Origin: Chryseobacterium culicis
Lineage (GTDB): Bacteria; Bacteroidota; Bacteroidia; Flavobacteriales; Weeksellaceae
Assembly: GCF_900108365.1 (NCBI RefSeq)
Contig: NZ_FNWQ01000009.1
Location: 1 to 64,000 of the forward strand
Reading direction: 5' to 3'
Length of the DNA stretch: 64,000 nucleotides
Below, one piece after another: positions 50,949 through 60,712 of this stretch (its first letter is position 1; each line of letters opens with the position of its first letter). The notes beneath the pieces were generated by a model. That model did no database searches. It had not been told where the DNA came from and saw only the letters and a list, made by a program, of their open reading frames with translations. A program made the translations under genes and the position numbers.

Positions 50949-51928
50949 TATCCTCCGATATTTATCATACTTCTGTTTTGAATAACGGATGCTTCAATTT
51001 TCTCAAATTTTTCATTGAGCTGTCCGCCCTGGGTTTTTGCCTTTGACCAAATTGCAGAGTGAATAATCGGTAAAATATCCTGCTTTTCTCTCAAAGGGGT
51101 AAGCAAATCGGTTTCCTTTTTAGAAAAGAGACAGTTTTTTAATTTACCGTCTGCTGTCAATCTAATTCTGTTACAACCGCTGCAAAAAGGCTCGCTCATG
51201 GTACTAATAATGGCAAAATTTCCCTGGTGTCCTGAAACAGAAAAACTTTTTGCGGTATCGTGAATTCCTATTGGCAGAGGTTTGAAGTCATACTTTGTGG
51301 CGATAATTTCTAAAATTTCTTTTTGGGTCATTACCTGATTGCTTGTCCACCGATTTCCTGTAAAAGGCATAAATTCAATAAAACGAACTTCGACATTATT
51401 ATTTTTTGTAAATTCTATAAAATCACAAATCTCATCATCATTAATTCCCTTCATCAAAACGACATTGATTTTCGTTTTAATATTATGGGTTAATAAAAGG
51501 TCAATATTGCTCATTACGCGGTCGAAATAATTTCTGCGGGTAATCTTTAAAAATTTATCTGAATGAAGCGTATCCAGACTGATGTTGATACTGTGAAAAT
51601 CAGCACTAACGATTTCTGAAAGCATATCATCAATCCGAATTCCGTTTGTAGTGCCAGTCAGCTGAACGGGTAATTTTCCTAAATTATGAATGATTTTAGC
51701 AGCATCTTTTCTTACAAAAGGTTCGCCTCCCGTCAATCTGATTTTATTCACTCCGTGTTGCACGAATAGTTTTGCTAACGTATCAATTTCCTCCACCTGC
51801 ATCAATTTAGAGTGAGGTGTAAAGTCATAATTTTCCTCGGGCATACAGTAGAAACAACGCAGATTGCAGTTGTCTGTGAGTGATATCCTGAGATAGTTAT
51901 GGGTTCTTCCAAATTGGTCTGTAAGCAT
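50948..51928 (-). CDS. moaA: GTP 3',8-cyclase
   Basis: A 326-residue radical SAM enzyme starting molybdopterin synthesis from GTP. The N-terminal cluster motif is in SLTDNCNLRCFYCMPEE (Cys-x3-Cys-x2-Cys), KIRLTGGEPFVRKD follows, the C-terminal cluster motif is in PFCSGCNRIRLTADGKLKNC, and the protein ends with the Gly-Gly tail SMINIGG required in the family. Nine bases from xdhC. Confidence 0.96.
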   Translation of the reverse strand: MLTDQFGRTHNYLRISLTDNCNLRCFYCMPEENYDFTPHSKLMQVEEIDTLAKLFVQHGVNKIRLTGGEPFVRKDAAKIIHNLGKLPVQLTGTTNGIRIDDMLSEIVSADFHSINISLDTLHSDKFLKITRRNYFDRVMSNIDLLLTHNIKTKINVVLMKGINDDEICDFIEFTKNNNVEVRFIEFMPFTGNRWTSNQVMTQKEILEIIATKYDFKPLPIGIHDTAKSFSVSGHQGNFAIISTMSEPFCSGCNRIRLTADGKLKNCLFSKKETDLLTPLREKQDILPIIHSAIWSKAKTQGGQLNEKFEKIEASVIQNRSMINIGG

Positions 51929-51937
51929 AATTGACTT

Positions 51938-53068
51938 TTAAATACTGACCGTATCAGTATGGATTTTTTCTTTTCTGTCTCGAAGTGATGAACCGTTTTT
52001 TCCACTCAGTACCGCTTTGATTTCGGCTGCGATAGAAATAGCAATTTCCTCAGAAGTTTCTGCACCAATATCCATTCCAACGGGTCCGTAGAGTTTGTTT
52101 AAAATCTCTTCTGTGACCTTTATGTTAGAATTTTTAAGGTCATCCAGCATTCTGTTAAGCTTCGTTTTCGGACCTAAAAGCCCGATATATTTCAACGGTT
52201 TGTCGATGATTAATTTTAAAAGTTCAAGGTCATAATTATAATTATGGGTCATCAGAACAAAAACAGTGTTTTCATCAATTTCAATTGTATTGATAATTTC
52301 TTCAGGTTTTGCAATGAAAACATCATGAGCATTGGGAAACCTGCTTTTGATTGCGTGTGTTGCTCTTCCGTCTGCAACCACTATTTTCCAGCCTAAAATA
52401 AATGCAGTTTCTACCAAAGGTTTGGCATCATTTCCTGCTCCGGCAATAACTAATACGGTTTGTGGCGGATTGTAATTCAGTAAGATTTCGCATTCATTAC
52501 CCTCAACTTCAACTTTACTGAGAGTGCTTTTTTTACTGATTAAAGCTGTTTTTGCTGATTCAGTAATTTCATTTTTGACAGAGTTAATAGATGAAAATAA
52601 TGCAGTTGTTTCATCAGTTAAAAATCCTACCGTTCCGATTTGGAAATTTCTTTTTTCAATGGAAAATACAGTTGTAATTATTGAATCATTTCTTTTTTCT
52701 ACTGTCTTTTCTAAAAGATGGATAGGATTTTCAGAAGAATTTTCATCAATATATTCAAATAAAATATGTACAATACCATTGCAACCCAACTGCACACCAA
52801 ATTCTACATCATCAGGATTACTGGTGTCATAAGTGATCAATTTATTGCTTTTCTGATGAATTGCCAAAATAGCTTTACGCAAAGCATCACCCTCCAGACA
52901 ACCACCGCTGATTGCACCCGTAAGCTGACCATCTTCTGTGACCAACATTCTTGCACCAGCCTGTCTGTAAGAAGAACCTTCCACTTTTACAACGGTAGCC
53001 AAAGCAGTTTTTAAGCCAATGGTTTGAGCTTTTTTGTAGGCTACGATGATATCATTGATTTCTTTCAT
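51938..53068 (-). CDS. XdhC/PaoD-family maturation protein
   Basis: A 376-residue member of the XdhC/CoxI family that binds molybdenum cofactor, protects it during sulfuration and delivers it to xanthine-oxidase-type enzymes. The N-terminal domain has GLKTALATVVKVEGSSYRQAGARMLV and AISGGCLEGDALRKA near residue 55; the Rossmann-like C-terminal part has VLVIAGAGNDAKPLVETA and FVLMTHNYNYDLELLK with LLGPKTKLNRMLDDL. First gene of the ten-gene operon, divergent from the enzyme genes. Confidence 0.93.
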   Translation of the reverse strand: MKEINDIIVAYKKAQTIGLKTALATVVKVEGSSYRQAGARMLVTEDGQLTGAISGGCLEGDALRKAILAIHQKSNKLITYDTSNPDDVEFGVQLGCNGIVHILFEYIDENSSENPIHLLEKTVEKRNDSIITTVFSIEKRNFQIGTVGFLTDETTALFSSINSVKNEITESAKTALISKKSTLSKVEVEGNECEILLNYNPPQTVLVIAGAGNDAKPLVETAFILGWKIVVADGRATHAIKSRFPNAHDVFIAKPEEIINTIEIDENTVFVLMTHNYNYDLELLKLIIDKPLKYIGLLGPKTKLNRMLDDLKNSNIKVTEEILNKLYGPVGMDIGAETSEEIAISIAAEIKAVLSGKNGSSLRDRKEKIHTDTVSI

Positions 53069-53288
53069 TGCGTAAATATTGTGCTTTTAAAAAGGTTGTT
53101 CATTTTAAGATATTATACGAGAATTGTATCAAATTTATGGAATTTATACCTTTTATTTACTTGAATTTCAATAAACAGTAATATTGGTATGAAAAACCGT
53201 AATTTAGTTAATGGGAAAATTTTTCGATTTAGCCATATTTGTTGTATATCTAATTTACAATAAAACTACAACGTAAAAAATAATCTGT
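53069..53288. promoter_or_regulatory. Divergent promoter region between xdhC and the enzyme genes
   Basis: 220 bases between two divergent operons. It contains operator copy C (53,176-53,210) and, exactly 30 bases after its second GTAAT, CATATTTG at 53,234-53,241, a near match to the TAnnTTTG box, for the rightward enzyme genes. Confidence 0.6.
53176..53210 (+). promoter_or_regulatory. Predicted AraC-type operator, copy C
   Basis: Half-sites CAGTAATATTGGTA and CCGTAATTTAGTTA, 21 bases apart in direct orientation. It sits upstream of a CATATTTG box at the same distance as copy B from its box. Confidence 0.65.
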
Positions 53289-53756
53289 ATGCTAGTAAAG
53301 TTAAATATCAATTATAAAGAATATTCATTAGATATCGACCCATCGACACCCTTATTGTGGGTTCTTCGTGATCATCTGAATTTAGTGGGTACTAAATATG
53401 GTTGCGGAGTTGCTGCTTGTGGTGCTTGTGTTGTTCATATGGATGGAGAGGCGGTACGTTCTTGTGTGACTAAAATACAAAGGGCGGTAGGAAAGAAAAT
53501 TGTTACAATTGAGGGTTTATCGGAAGATGGAAATCATCCATTGCAAAAAGCGTGGAAAGAAGTTGATGTCCCACAATGCGGCTATTGTCATTCCGGACAG
53601 ATCATGTCGGCGGCTGTATTGCTAAGGGAAATCCCAAATCCTACAGATGAAGATATTGATAATGCAATGTCAGGAAATATTTGCAGATGCGGAACTTACA
53701 TCAGAATAAGAAAAGCAATTAAACTTGCAGCCGAATTTCAGAAAGGAAAAATCTAG
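53289..53756 (+). CDS. Two-[2Fe-2S] subunit, IorA-like
   Basis: A 155-residue electron-transfer subunit. The plant-type ferredoxin domain has GTKYGCGVAACGACVVHMDGE with four Cys, and the second cluster domain has VPQCGYCHSGQIMSA and GNICRCGTYIRI. Length and order match the small subunits of isoquinoline 1-oxidoreductase and nicotinate dehydrogenase. No signal peptide is present; it may cross the membrane with the Tat-tagged large subunit at 54,479. Its first gene position follows operator copy C. Confidence 0.93.
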   Translation: MLVKLNINYKEYSLDIDPSTPLLWVLRDHLNLVGTKYGCGVAACGACVVHMDGEAVRSCVTKIQRAVGKKIVTIEGLSEDGNHPLQKAWKEVDVPQCGYCHSGQIMSAAVLLREIPNPTDEDIDNAMSGNICRCGTYIRIRKAIKLAAEFQKGKI

Positions 53757-53778
53757 TAGCTCATTAAATATTTGAAAA

Positions 53779-54444
53779 ATGGAAAGTAAGCATCAAAACA
53801 AAGATTTAAACAGTAAAAAAAGTTACAGGTTTTTGACTAAAATTTTGGCAACAATTTTATTTGCAAGCTGTATAATGTATGCTTTTTCAGAAACTGCAAA
53901 GGTGTTCAAAATCTATAAAGGAGAAAAGATTGTTTTTCATCAGAATAATATAAAAGACAGCGTAAAATCTGTACAGGCTTTTGCTAAAGTATATAAGGTT
54001 TTACAAAGTCCACGTTGTGTAAACTGTCATCCTGTTGGAGATATTCCTTTGCAAGGTGATGAAAGAAAATTGCACGCGATGAACCCTAAGAGAGGTGAAG
54101 ATGGGAAAGGCATCCTTACAATGAAGTGTACCAACTGCCATCAGCCGGAAAATACAAGCGGAGAACATACTCCGCCCGGAAATCCAAACTGGCATCTTCC
54201 TCCCGCCAATATGAAAATGGTTTTTGAAGGTAAATCTCCTAATGAGCTTGCAAAACAGCTTATCAACCCTAAACTTAACGGCAACAAAAATAAGAAGGCA
54301 CTGATTGCACACGCTGATGATGCTTTAGTGGTTTGGGGATGGAATCCGGGGGATGGTCGCACTTTGCCGCCTTACAGTCACAAAGAATTCAAAGAAGCAT
54401 GGATTACTTGGCTGAATACGGGAGCTTATGCTCCTGCGAACTAA
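53779..54444 (+). CDS. Membrane-anchored dihaem cytochrome c
   Basis: A 221-residue protein with an N-terminal hydrophobic anchor (FLTKILATILFASCIMYAFS) and two haem-binding motifs, CVNCH near residue 79 and CTNCH near 118. The rest is rich in Pro and Asn with several His and Met residues. Located between the IorA- and IorB-like genes, it is the likely periplasmic electron acceptor that passes electrons from this enzyme to the respiratory chain, as in three-subunit aldehyde and nicotinate dehydrogenases. Confidence 0.88.
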   Translation: MESKHQNKDLNSKKSYRFLTKILATILFASCIMYAFSETAKVFKIYKGEKIVFHQNNIKDSVKSVQAFAKVYKVLQSPRCVNCHPVGDIPLQGDERKLHAMNPKRGEDGKGILTMKCTNCHQPENTSGEHTPPGNPNWHLPPANMKMVFEGKSPNELAKQLINPKLNGNKNKKALIAHADDALVVWGWNPGDGRTLPPYSHKEFKEAWITWLNTGAYAPAN

Positions 54445-54478
54445 TTGGCTGAAGTTTTAATTTATTAAAAAGAAAATT

Positions 54479-56719
54479 ATGTCAGAGCATAACAATAATA
54501 TCGGAAGGCGTTCATTTTTAAAAACCGCAGCATTGGTTGGAGGTGGATTAATGCTTCAATTCAGCTGGCCACTTGGTGGATTGCTTGCAAATGAGCCTGC
54601 GATTGCAACAACAAAAGATATTGAACTCAATAGTTATATCAAAATACTTTCGGATGGCAGAATTTTACTGTTCAATCCAAATCCGGAATTCGGACAAAAT
54701 GTAAAAACTTCTTTGCCGATGATGCTTGCAGAGGAATTGGATGCCGATTGGGCTACAATTATCGTGGAACAGGCAGATTTTTATCCAAAACGTTTCGACA
54801 GACAGTTTACCGGAGGAAGTCGAGCAATGCAATCTGCGTGGAAACCACTCAGAACTGCTGGTGCTACTGCAAGACAATTATTGATTCTTGCTGCTGCTAA
54901 AACCTGGAATGTTCCGGCTGAAGAAATTACTACGGACAAAGGTGCGATTTATCATCGAGCAAGTGGTAAAAATGCTAAATATGGTGAAATGGCATCAACC
55001 GCAGCAACAATTGCAGTGCCAAAAGATGTTCCGTTGAAAAATGTAAAAGATTTTAAAATAATAGGTACATCAAAATCTAATGTTGAGATCAGTAATATCA
55101 TCACGGGAAAACCTTTATTCACCAGTGATTTTAAAGTAGACGGAATGTTGTATGCAATGATTATACATCCGCCGGCCTTTGGAATGCAAATAAAATCCTT
55201 TGATTCCAAAGCTGTGCTGTCAATGCCAGGTATCAAATCGGTTTTTGAAATTGAGACCGTTCCGGACACTCAAGACCAAAATACGTTCGACGTGACGAGC
55301 TTTAATAAGCTGGTGGTTATTGCGGGAAATTCTACTTGGCAGGTAATGCAGGCAAAAAAAGCATTAAAAGTAGAATGGGAAAAGGCTCCTGAAAGGACAA
55401 TTGTTTCGGGTGGTAAAAATGTAAAAGTTCCTGCAGGATTAGAGAGTACAGACGATCACAGGTCTCAGATGGAGGAATATATCAAAAAGCCAGGACAGAT
55501 ATTAAGAAAAGACGGAAATCCTGAAGAGATTTTCAAAACTGCAGCAAAGGTAATCGAACGTTCTTATACGGCACCTTTTTTAGCACATAATGCAATGGAA
55601 CCTGTGAACTGCTTTGCTCATTTTAAAGGCGATAAAGTTGAAATTTTAGGTCCGATTCAAGCCCCTGAGCTCATTTCAGGAACGATTGCTACAAGGCTTG
55701 GGATTTCAAAAGAAAATGTCCAGATCAGACTATCCAGAATGGGCGGAGGTTTCGGTCGTCGTGCTTATGGACATCATATGGTGGAAGCCGCAGTCATTTC
55801 AAAGCACCTGAATGCTCCTGTAAGATTAGTTTATATGCGAGAGGATGAAATGACAGCAGGCATTTACCGCCCAAGTTATGGCGCTACATTCAGAGCTGCT
55901 TTGGATAAAAATAATAATATGATTGCCTATCATGTAAAGGCAGGCGGAATCCCGGAGTCTCCAATATCGGCAGACAGATTTCCGGCAGGTGCGGTAGATC
56001 ATTATATAGCAGAGAGCTGGAAAATAGATTCTAATATTACAATTGGCGCTTTCAGAGCCCCGCGTTCCAATTTTATGGGAACCTCGGAACAATCTTTTTT
56101 GGATGAGGTCGCATTTGAAGCAGGAAAAGATCCTATCGAATTTCGTTTAGAATTGTTGGATAGAGCAGCAAAAAATCCTGTTGGTAAGAAAAATGATTAT
56201 GTTGCAGACCGATATGCTGGAGTTTTAAAACTTGTGAAAGAGAAATCAAACTGGGGAATCAATGAACCTAATGTTTATAGAGGTGTTTCTGCCTATTTCT
56301 GTCATAATACCTATGCTGCTGAAGTGATAGATATATGGTTTGAAGACGGAATGCCAAAAGTTAAAAAAGTGACTGCTGCTATCGATTGTGGTGTTGTCGT
56401 TAATGTAGATGCAGCCAAAAATATGGTAGAAGGAGCTATTACTGATGCTATTGGAAATGCATTATTTGGAGAATTGCCTTTTAAAAACGGTCAGCCGGAA
56501 AAGAATAATTTTAATACCTATCGATTAATAAGAAATAATGAAGCGCCAAGAGAGATTGATGTTCATTTCGTGAAAAATGAGTTTGATCCGACAGGTTTGG
56601 GAGAACCTCCTTTTCCTCCTGCGTTTGCGTCTGTTGCTAATGCTTTGTATAAAGCAACAGGTAAGAGATTTTATAATACGCCATTTATCAATGATTTAGA
56701 AAAACTCAAAAAGTCTTAA
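54479..56719 (+). CDS. Xanthine-dehydrogenase-family molybdopterin subunit, IorB-like
   Basis: A 746-residue catalytic subunit. It begins with a Tat signal (GRRSFLKTAALVGGGLML), so the folded enzyme is exported. Molybdopterin-binding signatures include LSRMGGGFGRRAYGHHMVEAAV near residue 420, IGAFRAPRSNFMGTSEQSF near 520, and the catalytic Glu in FDPTGLGEPPFPPAF near 705. The two-domain arrangement without FAD domain matches IorB and related aldehyde dehydrogenases. With the [2Fe-2S] and cytochrome subunits it probably oxidises an aldehyde or N-heterocycle in the periplasm; the substrate is unknown. Confidence 0.93.
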   Translation: MSEHNNNIGRRSFLKTAALVGGGLMLQFSWPLGGLLANEPAIATTKDIELNSYIKILSDGRILLFNPNPEFGQNVKTSLPMMLAEELDADWATIIVEQADFYPKRFDRQFTGGSRAMQSAWKPLRTAGATARQLLILAAAKTWNVPAEEITTDKGAIYHRASGKNAKYGEMASTAATIAVPKDVPLKNVKDFKIIGTSKSNVEISNIITGKPLFTSDFKVDGMLYAMIIHPPAFGMQIKSFDSKAVLSMPGIKSVFEIETVPDTQDQNTFDVTSFNKLVVIAGNSTWQVMQAKKALKVEWEKAPERTIVSGGKNVKVPAGLESTDDHRSQMEEYIKKPGQILRKDGNPEEIFKTAAKVIERSYTAPFLAHNAMEPVNCFAHFKGDKVEILGPIQAPELISGTIATRLGISKENVQIRLSRMGGGFGRRAYGHHMVEAAVISKHLNAPVRLVYMREDEMTAGIYRPSYGATFRAALDKNNNMIAYHVKAGGIPESPISADRFPAGAVDHYIAESWKIDSNITIGAFRAPRSNFMGTSEQSFLDEVAFEAGKDPIEFRLELLDRAAKNPVGKKNDYVADRYAGVLKLVKEKSNWGINEPNVYRGVSAYFCHNTYAAEVIDIWFEDGMPKVKKVTAAIDCGVVVNVDAAKNMVEGAITDAIGNALFGELPFKNGQPEKNNFNTYRLIRNNEAPREIDVHFVKNEFDPTGLGEPPFPPAFASVANALYKATGKRFYNTPFINDLEKLKKS

Positions 56720-56780
56720 AAAGTTTAGCGAAAGAAGAGGTTTAGACTTATTTAATTATTAACTTGATAAAAAATAGAAT

Positions 56781-57374
56781 ATGGAAATGAAAAATCAGTA
56801 CAGCAGAAGAAATTTTCTGAAGATTTCGGGACTCTTGGCGGCTTTCGTTGCGATTCCTACTTCAGTAAAAGCATTCTATAATGATGTAAAACAATATTTT
56901 ATTCCGAAGAAAAATGTATCGAAGCTTACCATTTCGGTTAATAAAAAGACTCATACGTTATATGCCGACAGCCGTTCAACCTTATTGGATTTGTTGAGAG
57001 AGCAACTTCATCTTACAGGTTCAAAAAAAGGCTGTGATCACGGACAATGTGGTGCCTGTACAGTTCATATCGATGGTGAAAGAGCATTAAGCTGCCTTAC
57101 ATTGGCGGCAATGACAGAAGGCAAAGAAATTACGACTATAGAAGGTTTAGGCAATGGAGATGAACTTCATCCGATGCAAAAAGCTTTTGTTGAGTGTGAC
57201 GGTTTCCAATGCGGATATTGTACGCCAGGACAGATTATGTCTGCTGTAGCCTGTGTGAACGAAGGTCATACAGGTTCCGTTGAGGAAATCAAAGAATATA
57301 TGAGTGGTAATCTCTGCCGTTGCGGAGCTTACAACGGTATTGTAGAATCTATTCAAAAAGTTGCAGCATTATGA
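56781..57374 (+). CDS. paoA: [2Fe-2S] subunit of aldehyde oxidase, PaoA-like
   Basis: A 197-residue subunit with a Tat signal (YSRRNFLKISGLLAAFVAIP) like E. coli PaoA (YagT). Cluster ligands are in SKKGCDHGQCGACTVHIDGE, DGFQCGYCTPGQIMSAVACV and SGNLCRCGAYNGI. It starts the second enzyme operon, with a 61-base gap after the IorB-like gene, and its stop overlaps the FAD subunit start (ATGA). Confidence 0.91.
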   Translation: MEMKNQYSRRNFLKISGLLAAFVAIPTSVKAFYNDVKQYFIPKKNVSKLTISVNKKTHTLYADSRSTLLDLLREQLHLTGSKKGCDHGQCGACTVHIDGERALSCLTLAAMTEGKEITTIEGLGNGDELHPMQKAFVECDGFQCGYCTPGQIMSAVACVNEGHTGSVEEIKEYMSGNLCRCGAYNGIVESIQKVAAL

Positions 57375-58348
57375 GACCATTTAATTTTGAAAAGGCAAAT
57401 TCGGTTGCAGAGGCAACATTCAAAAAATCTGCAAGTAACCAGTTTATTGCAGGAGGTACCAATCTGGTAGATTTAATGAAAAAAAATATCGCTCAACCGG
57501 AGGTTTTGATTGATATTACTCCAGCAATGTCCAAGGATATCAGTTACGAAAAAAACAAACTCAATATTGGGGCTATGGTAAGCAATACAAAAGTAGCTAC
57601 GAATAAAGAAGTTTTAGACAAATTTCCATTGATTTCAAAAGCTATTTTAGCTGGTGCTTCACCACAAATCAGAAATATGGCAAGCTCTGCAGGGAATCTT
57701 CTGCAACGTACAAGATGTCCTTATTTTTACGATGTTACAACACCTTGTAATAAAAGAAAGCCTGAAAGCGGATGTAGCGCTGCTGAAAATGGAACAAGAA
57801 TGAGCGCAGTAGCAGGATATAACGACCAGTGTGTTGCAGTTCACCCTTCTGATTTCTGTGTAGCATTGGCAGCTTTAGATGCTAAAGTGATCACTGTGAA
57901 TTCTAATGAAAAAGAAAGTAAGATTCCATTCAAAGATTTTCATAAGCTTCCCGGCGATACGCCTTGGCTAGATAATAATTTACCGATTGATTCCATAATT
58001 ACTAAAATAGAAGTTCCGGAGAATAATTTCAGTAAAAACTATGCTTACTTGAAATTGAGAGACCGTACATCCTATGCATTTGCATTGGTTTCTGTTGCTG
58101 CTGGATTAGATTTAAATGGAAATAAAATAAAAGAAGCCCGTCTTGCATCGGGTGGAGTAGCGCACAAACCTTGGCGATGGTACGATGCCGAAAAGTTTCT
58201 TCGGGGAAAAGAGGCTACAGAAGACGTTTTTGTACAAGCTGCAAAATTAGCAACAAAAGACCTCAAGCCATTAAAGGAAAATGAGTTCAAAATTCCAATG
58301 TTGGAAGGAGCAATCGTAGAAGCATTGAATCAGTCTTTGCATCATTAA
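57371..58348 (+). CDS. paoB: FAD-binding subunit of aldehyde oxidase, PaoB-like
   Basis: A 325-residue FAD subunit, start at MRPFNFEKANSVAEA. FIAGGTNLVDLMKKNIAQPE near residue 35 is the FAD loop and PQIRNMASSAGNLLQRTRCPYFYD with PCNKRKPESGCSA near 100-140 carries Cys residues that in E. coli PaoB ligate an extra [4Fe-4S] cluster. The C-terminal CO-dehydrogenase-type domain ends the protein. Order paoA-paoB-paoC is the same as in E. coli. Confidence 0.92.
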   Translation: MRPFNFEKANSVAEATFKKSASNQFIAGGTNLVDLMKKNIAQPEVLIDITPAMSKDISYEKNKLNIGAMVSNTKVATNKEVLDKFPLISKAILAGASPQIRNMASSAGNLLQRTRCPYFYDVTTPCNKRKPESGCSAAENGTRMSAVAGYNDQCVAVHPSDFCVALAALDAKVITVNSNEKESKIPFKDFHKLPGDTPWLDNNLPIDSIITKIEVPENNFSKNYAYLKLRDRTSYAFALVSVAAGLDLNGNKIKEARLASGGVAHKPWRWYDAEKFLRGKEATEDVFVQAAKLATKDLKPLKENEFKIPMLEGAIVEALNQSLHH

Positions 58349-58381
58349 TTTAAAGCTTTAATCAAATAATAGAACGAAATT

Positions 58382-60610
58382 ATGGGAATTCTTGAATTGT
58401 TTAAAAGTAAATCTAAAAGGCCTGAAGGTCGTGTAGAAGGAGTTGAAAAAGTGATAGGAAATGGAAAGTATGCGGCAGAATATGTAGTGAAAAATGTCAC
58501 TTATGGTGTTTTAGTGGGCAGTACAATTCCTTCGGGTAGTATAAAATCCATTTTGGTAGATAAAGCTAAGCAGGTAGAAGGTGTTTTGGATGTGATAACA
58601 CATCTACACAAACCTTTGGTTCCCGGTTTAGCAGACGAAGATAAAATTAAAAAAGCAAATTTTGGTCTACCTGTTTTTCACACAGATAAAGTATATTTTA
58701 AAGGCCAACCCATTGCTTTGGTCATTGCGGAGACTTTGGAGGATGCTACTTTTGCAGCCTCATTAGTAGAAGCTGAATATCAAAAAGATACCTTTAATGT
58801 AGATTTTGATACAGCCAAAGAATCAGTTGCTTTAAAGCCTGAGGGTAAAGAAAGAGGAAGTGTAGATGCTTGGCAAGGTCTGCCATTTATTTTAGATGAA
58901 CAGTACAACATCAAGGCAGATGTTCACAACCCTATGGAGATGCACGCCACAATTGCGCATTGGACCTCTAATGATTCCCTGCGTCTTTATGATAAAAATC
59001 AGGGTGTTAACAATGTCCAGAATACATTTTCCCGTTTATTTGAACTTCAAAAGGAGAAAGTAGAAGTTTTCAGTGAGTTTGTAGGTGGTGGATTTGGTTC
59101 CGGTCTTCGGGTTTGGCCACATGTTTTGGCTGCTATTATGGGAGCTAAACAAGTGGGTCGTCCCGTTAAATTAATGCTCACTCGTCCTCAGATGTTTGCG
59201 GCTACCGGTTACAGACCGGCTTCTTGGCAAAGAGTAAAACTGGGAGCAGATCAATCCGGAAATTTGTTGGGAATTCTGCATCAGGCAAAGAACGGAACTT
59301 CTGTTTACGAAAATTTTAATGATGGAATTACCCGTGTTACGAGATTGATTTATAAACTTCCGAATTTAAAGACAGAATCTGCGAGTGTTCCGTTAAATCT
59401 CAGTACACCAACCTGGATGCGTGGACCTGGAGATTGTACAGGTGTTTTTGCATTGGAATCTGCAGTGGATGAATTAAGTTATAAATTAAAAATTGATCCT
59501 GTTCAACTAAGATTAAAAAATATTTCACTTGAAAAACATCCCGATTCAGGATTGCCTTGGTCTACTCATTTTCTTGATGAAGGATTAAGAAAAGGAGCTG
59601 AAATGATTGGATGGAGTTCGAGAAAAGCAACTCCTGCAGCAGTAACTGAAGGAGATTGGTACATCGGTTATGGGATGGCAGTCGGAATGTGGAATGCGGG
59701 AAGAAGGCCGGCAAAAGCTGCGATTGTACTATTAAAAGACGGAACAATGACAGTACAAACGGCAATGACAGACATTGGAACCGGAACCGGAACCGGAATG
59801 CTGAACATTGCTCACGAAATTACCGGAATTCCAAAAGATAACATCAATATCGAATTGGGAAATTCAAATCTTCCTGCAGCGCCAAGCCAGGGTGGAAGCC
59901 AAGGATTATCTTCTGTGAGTGGGGCAATTTATGATGTGAGTAATCAGATAAAATTAAAATTGGCAGAATATGCTATTTTAATTAATCCTGCTTTCAAAGG
60001 AGTTCTGCAAGATGGTCTCACACTTTCAGATTCAGGTATTAGCTTAAAAAACAATTCTAAAGTTACCGTTTCTTATGCCGAATTATTTGAAAAAAATAGT
60101 CTGACAGAAGTTCGGGTAGAAGTAGATTCTCAGCCCAGCAAGGAAATGGGGAAATATGCCTACTGTTCCTCTTCAGCTCATTTTTGTAAAGTACGGGTTA
60201 ATAAGAGGACAGGCAAAGTGAAGATTGAAAAACTAGCTGTAGTTGCAGATGGTGGAAAAATTGTGAATGATAAAGCCGCTGCCAACCAAATGTCTGGTGC
60301 AGCAGTAGGAGGTATCGGAATGACTTTGATGGAAGAAAATTTAATCGATGTGAAATTAGGTTCATTAATCGGGAATGATTTAGCAGGATACCATTTTGCA
60401 GTAAACGCCGATGCACCAATTATTGATGTCGCTTTTATCAATAAACCTGATCCAAACATCAATCCTTCAGGAGCGAAAGGACTTGGAGAGGTCGGAATAA
60501 TAGGTACAGCTCCGGCAATTGCCAACGCAATATATAATGCAATAGGAATCCGTATGAGAGATTTGCCGATAACTCCCGATGAAATTTTATTAGCTCTTAA
60601 TAAAAAATAA
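58382..60610 (+). CDS. paoC: Molybdopterin subunit of aldehyde oxidase, PaoC-like
   Basis: A 742-residue catalytic subunit without its own signal peptide, as in PaoC, which is exported with the Tat-tagged PaoA. GRVEGVEKVIGNGKYAAEY, FSEFVGGGFGSGLRVWPHVLA near residue 235, MRGPGDCTGVFALESAVDEL near 340, QGGSQGLSSVSGAI and the catalytic Glu in SGAKGLGEVGIIGTAPAIANA near 702 are present. In E. coli the enzyme oxidises aromatic aldehydes in the periplasm and has the cytosine dinucleotide cofactor, in line with the mocA-like gene here. Confidence 0.93.
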   Translation: MGILELFKSKSKRPEGRVEGVEKVIGNGKYAAEYVVKNVTYGVLVGSTIPSGSIKSILVDKAKQVEGVLDVITHLHKPLVPGLADEDKIKKANFGLPVFHTDKVYFKGQPIALVIAETLEDATFAASLVEAEYQKDTFNVDFDTAKESVALKPEGKERGSVDAWQGLPFILDEQYNIKADVHNPMEMHATIAHWTSNDSLRLYDKNQGVNNVQNTFSRLFELQKEKVEVFSEFVGGGFGSGLRVWPHVLAAIMGAKQVGRPVKLMLTRPQMFAATGYRPASWQRVKLGADQSGNLLGILHQAKNGTSVYENFNDGITRVTRLIYKLPNLKTESASVPLNLSTPTWMRGPGDCTGVFALESAVDELSYKLKIDPVQLRLKNISLEKHPDSGLPWSTHFLDEGLRKGAEMIGWSSRKATPAAVTEGDWYIGYGMAVGMWNAGRRPAKAAIVLLKDGTMTVQTAMTDIGTGTGTGMLNIAHEITGIPKDNINIELGNSNLPAAPSQGGSQGLSSVSGAIYDVSNQIKLKLAEYAILINPAFKGVLQDGLTLSDSGISLKNNSKVTVSYAELFEKNSLTEVRVEVDSQPSKEMGKYAYCSSSAHFCKVRVNKRTGKVKIEKLAVVADGGKIVNDKAAANQMSGAAVGGIGMTLMEENLIDVKLGSLIGNDLAGYHFAVNADAPIIDVAFINKPDPNINPSGAKGLGEVGIIGTAPAIANAIYNAIGIRMRDLPITPDEILLALNKK

Positions 60611-60615
60611 AAAGT

Positions 60616-60656
60616 AAAAAAGGTTTTATGAATAGAAATTCATAAAACCTTTTTTT
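60616..60656 (+). terminator. Terminator after the enzyme genes
   Basis: AAAAAAGGTTTTATGAAT (60616-60633) pairs with ATTCATAAAACCTTTTTT (60638-60655) around a 4-base loop: a strong, probably bidirectional terminator immediately after paoC. It separates this operon from the reductase genes. Confidence 0.92.
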
Positions 60657-60712
60657 ATAACATCAAGTTTCCTTTTTCTTTTCATTGGTATATAGTCAAA
60701 AATAATTCTCAC

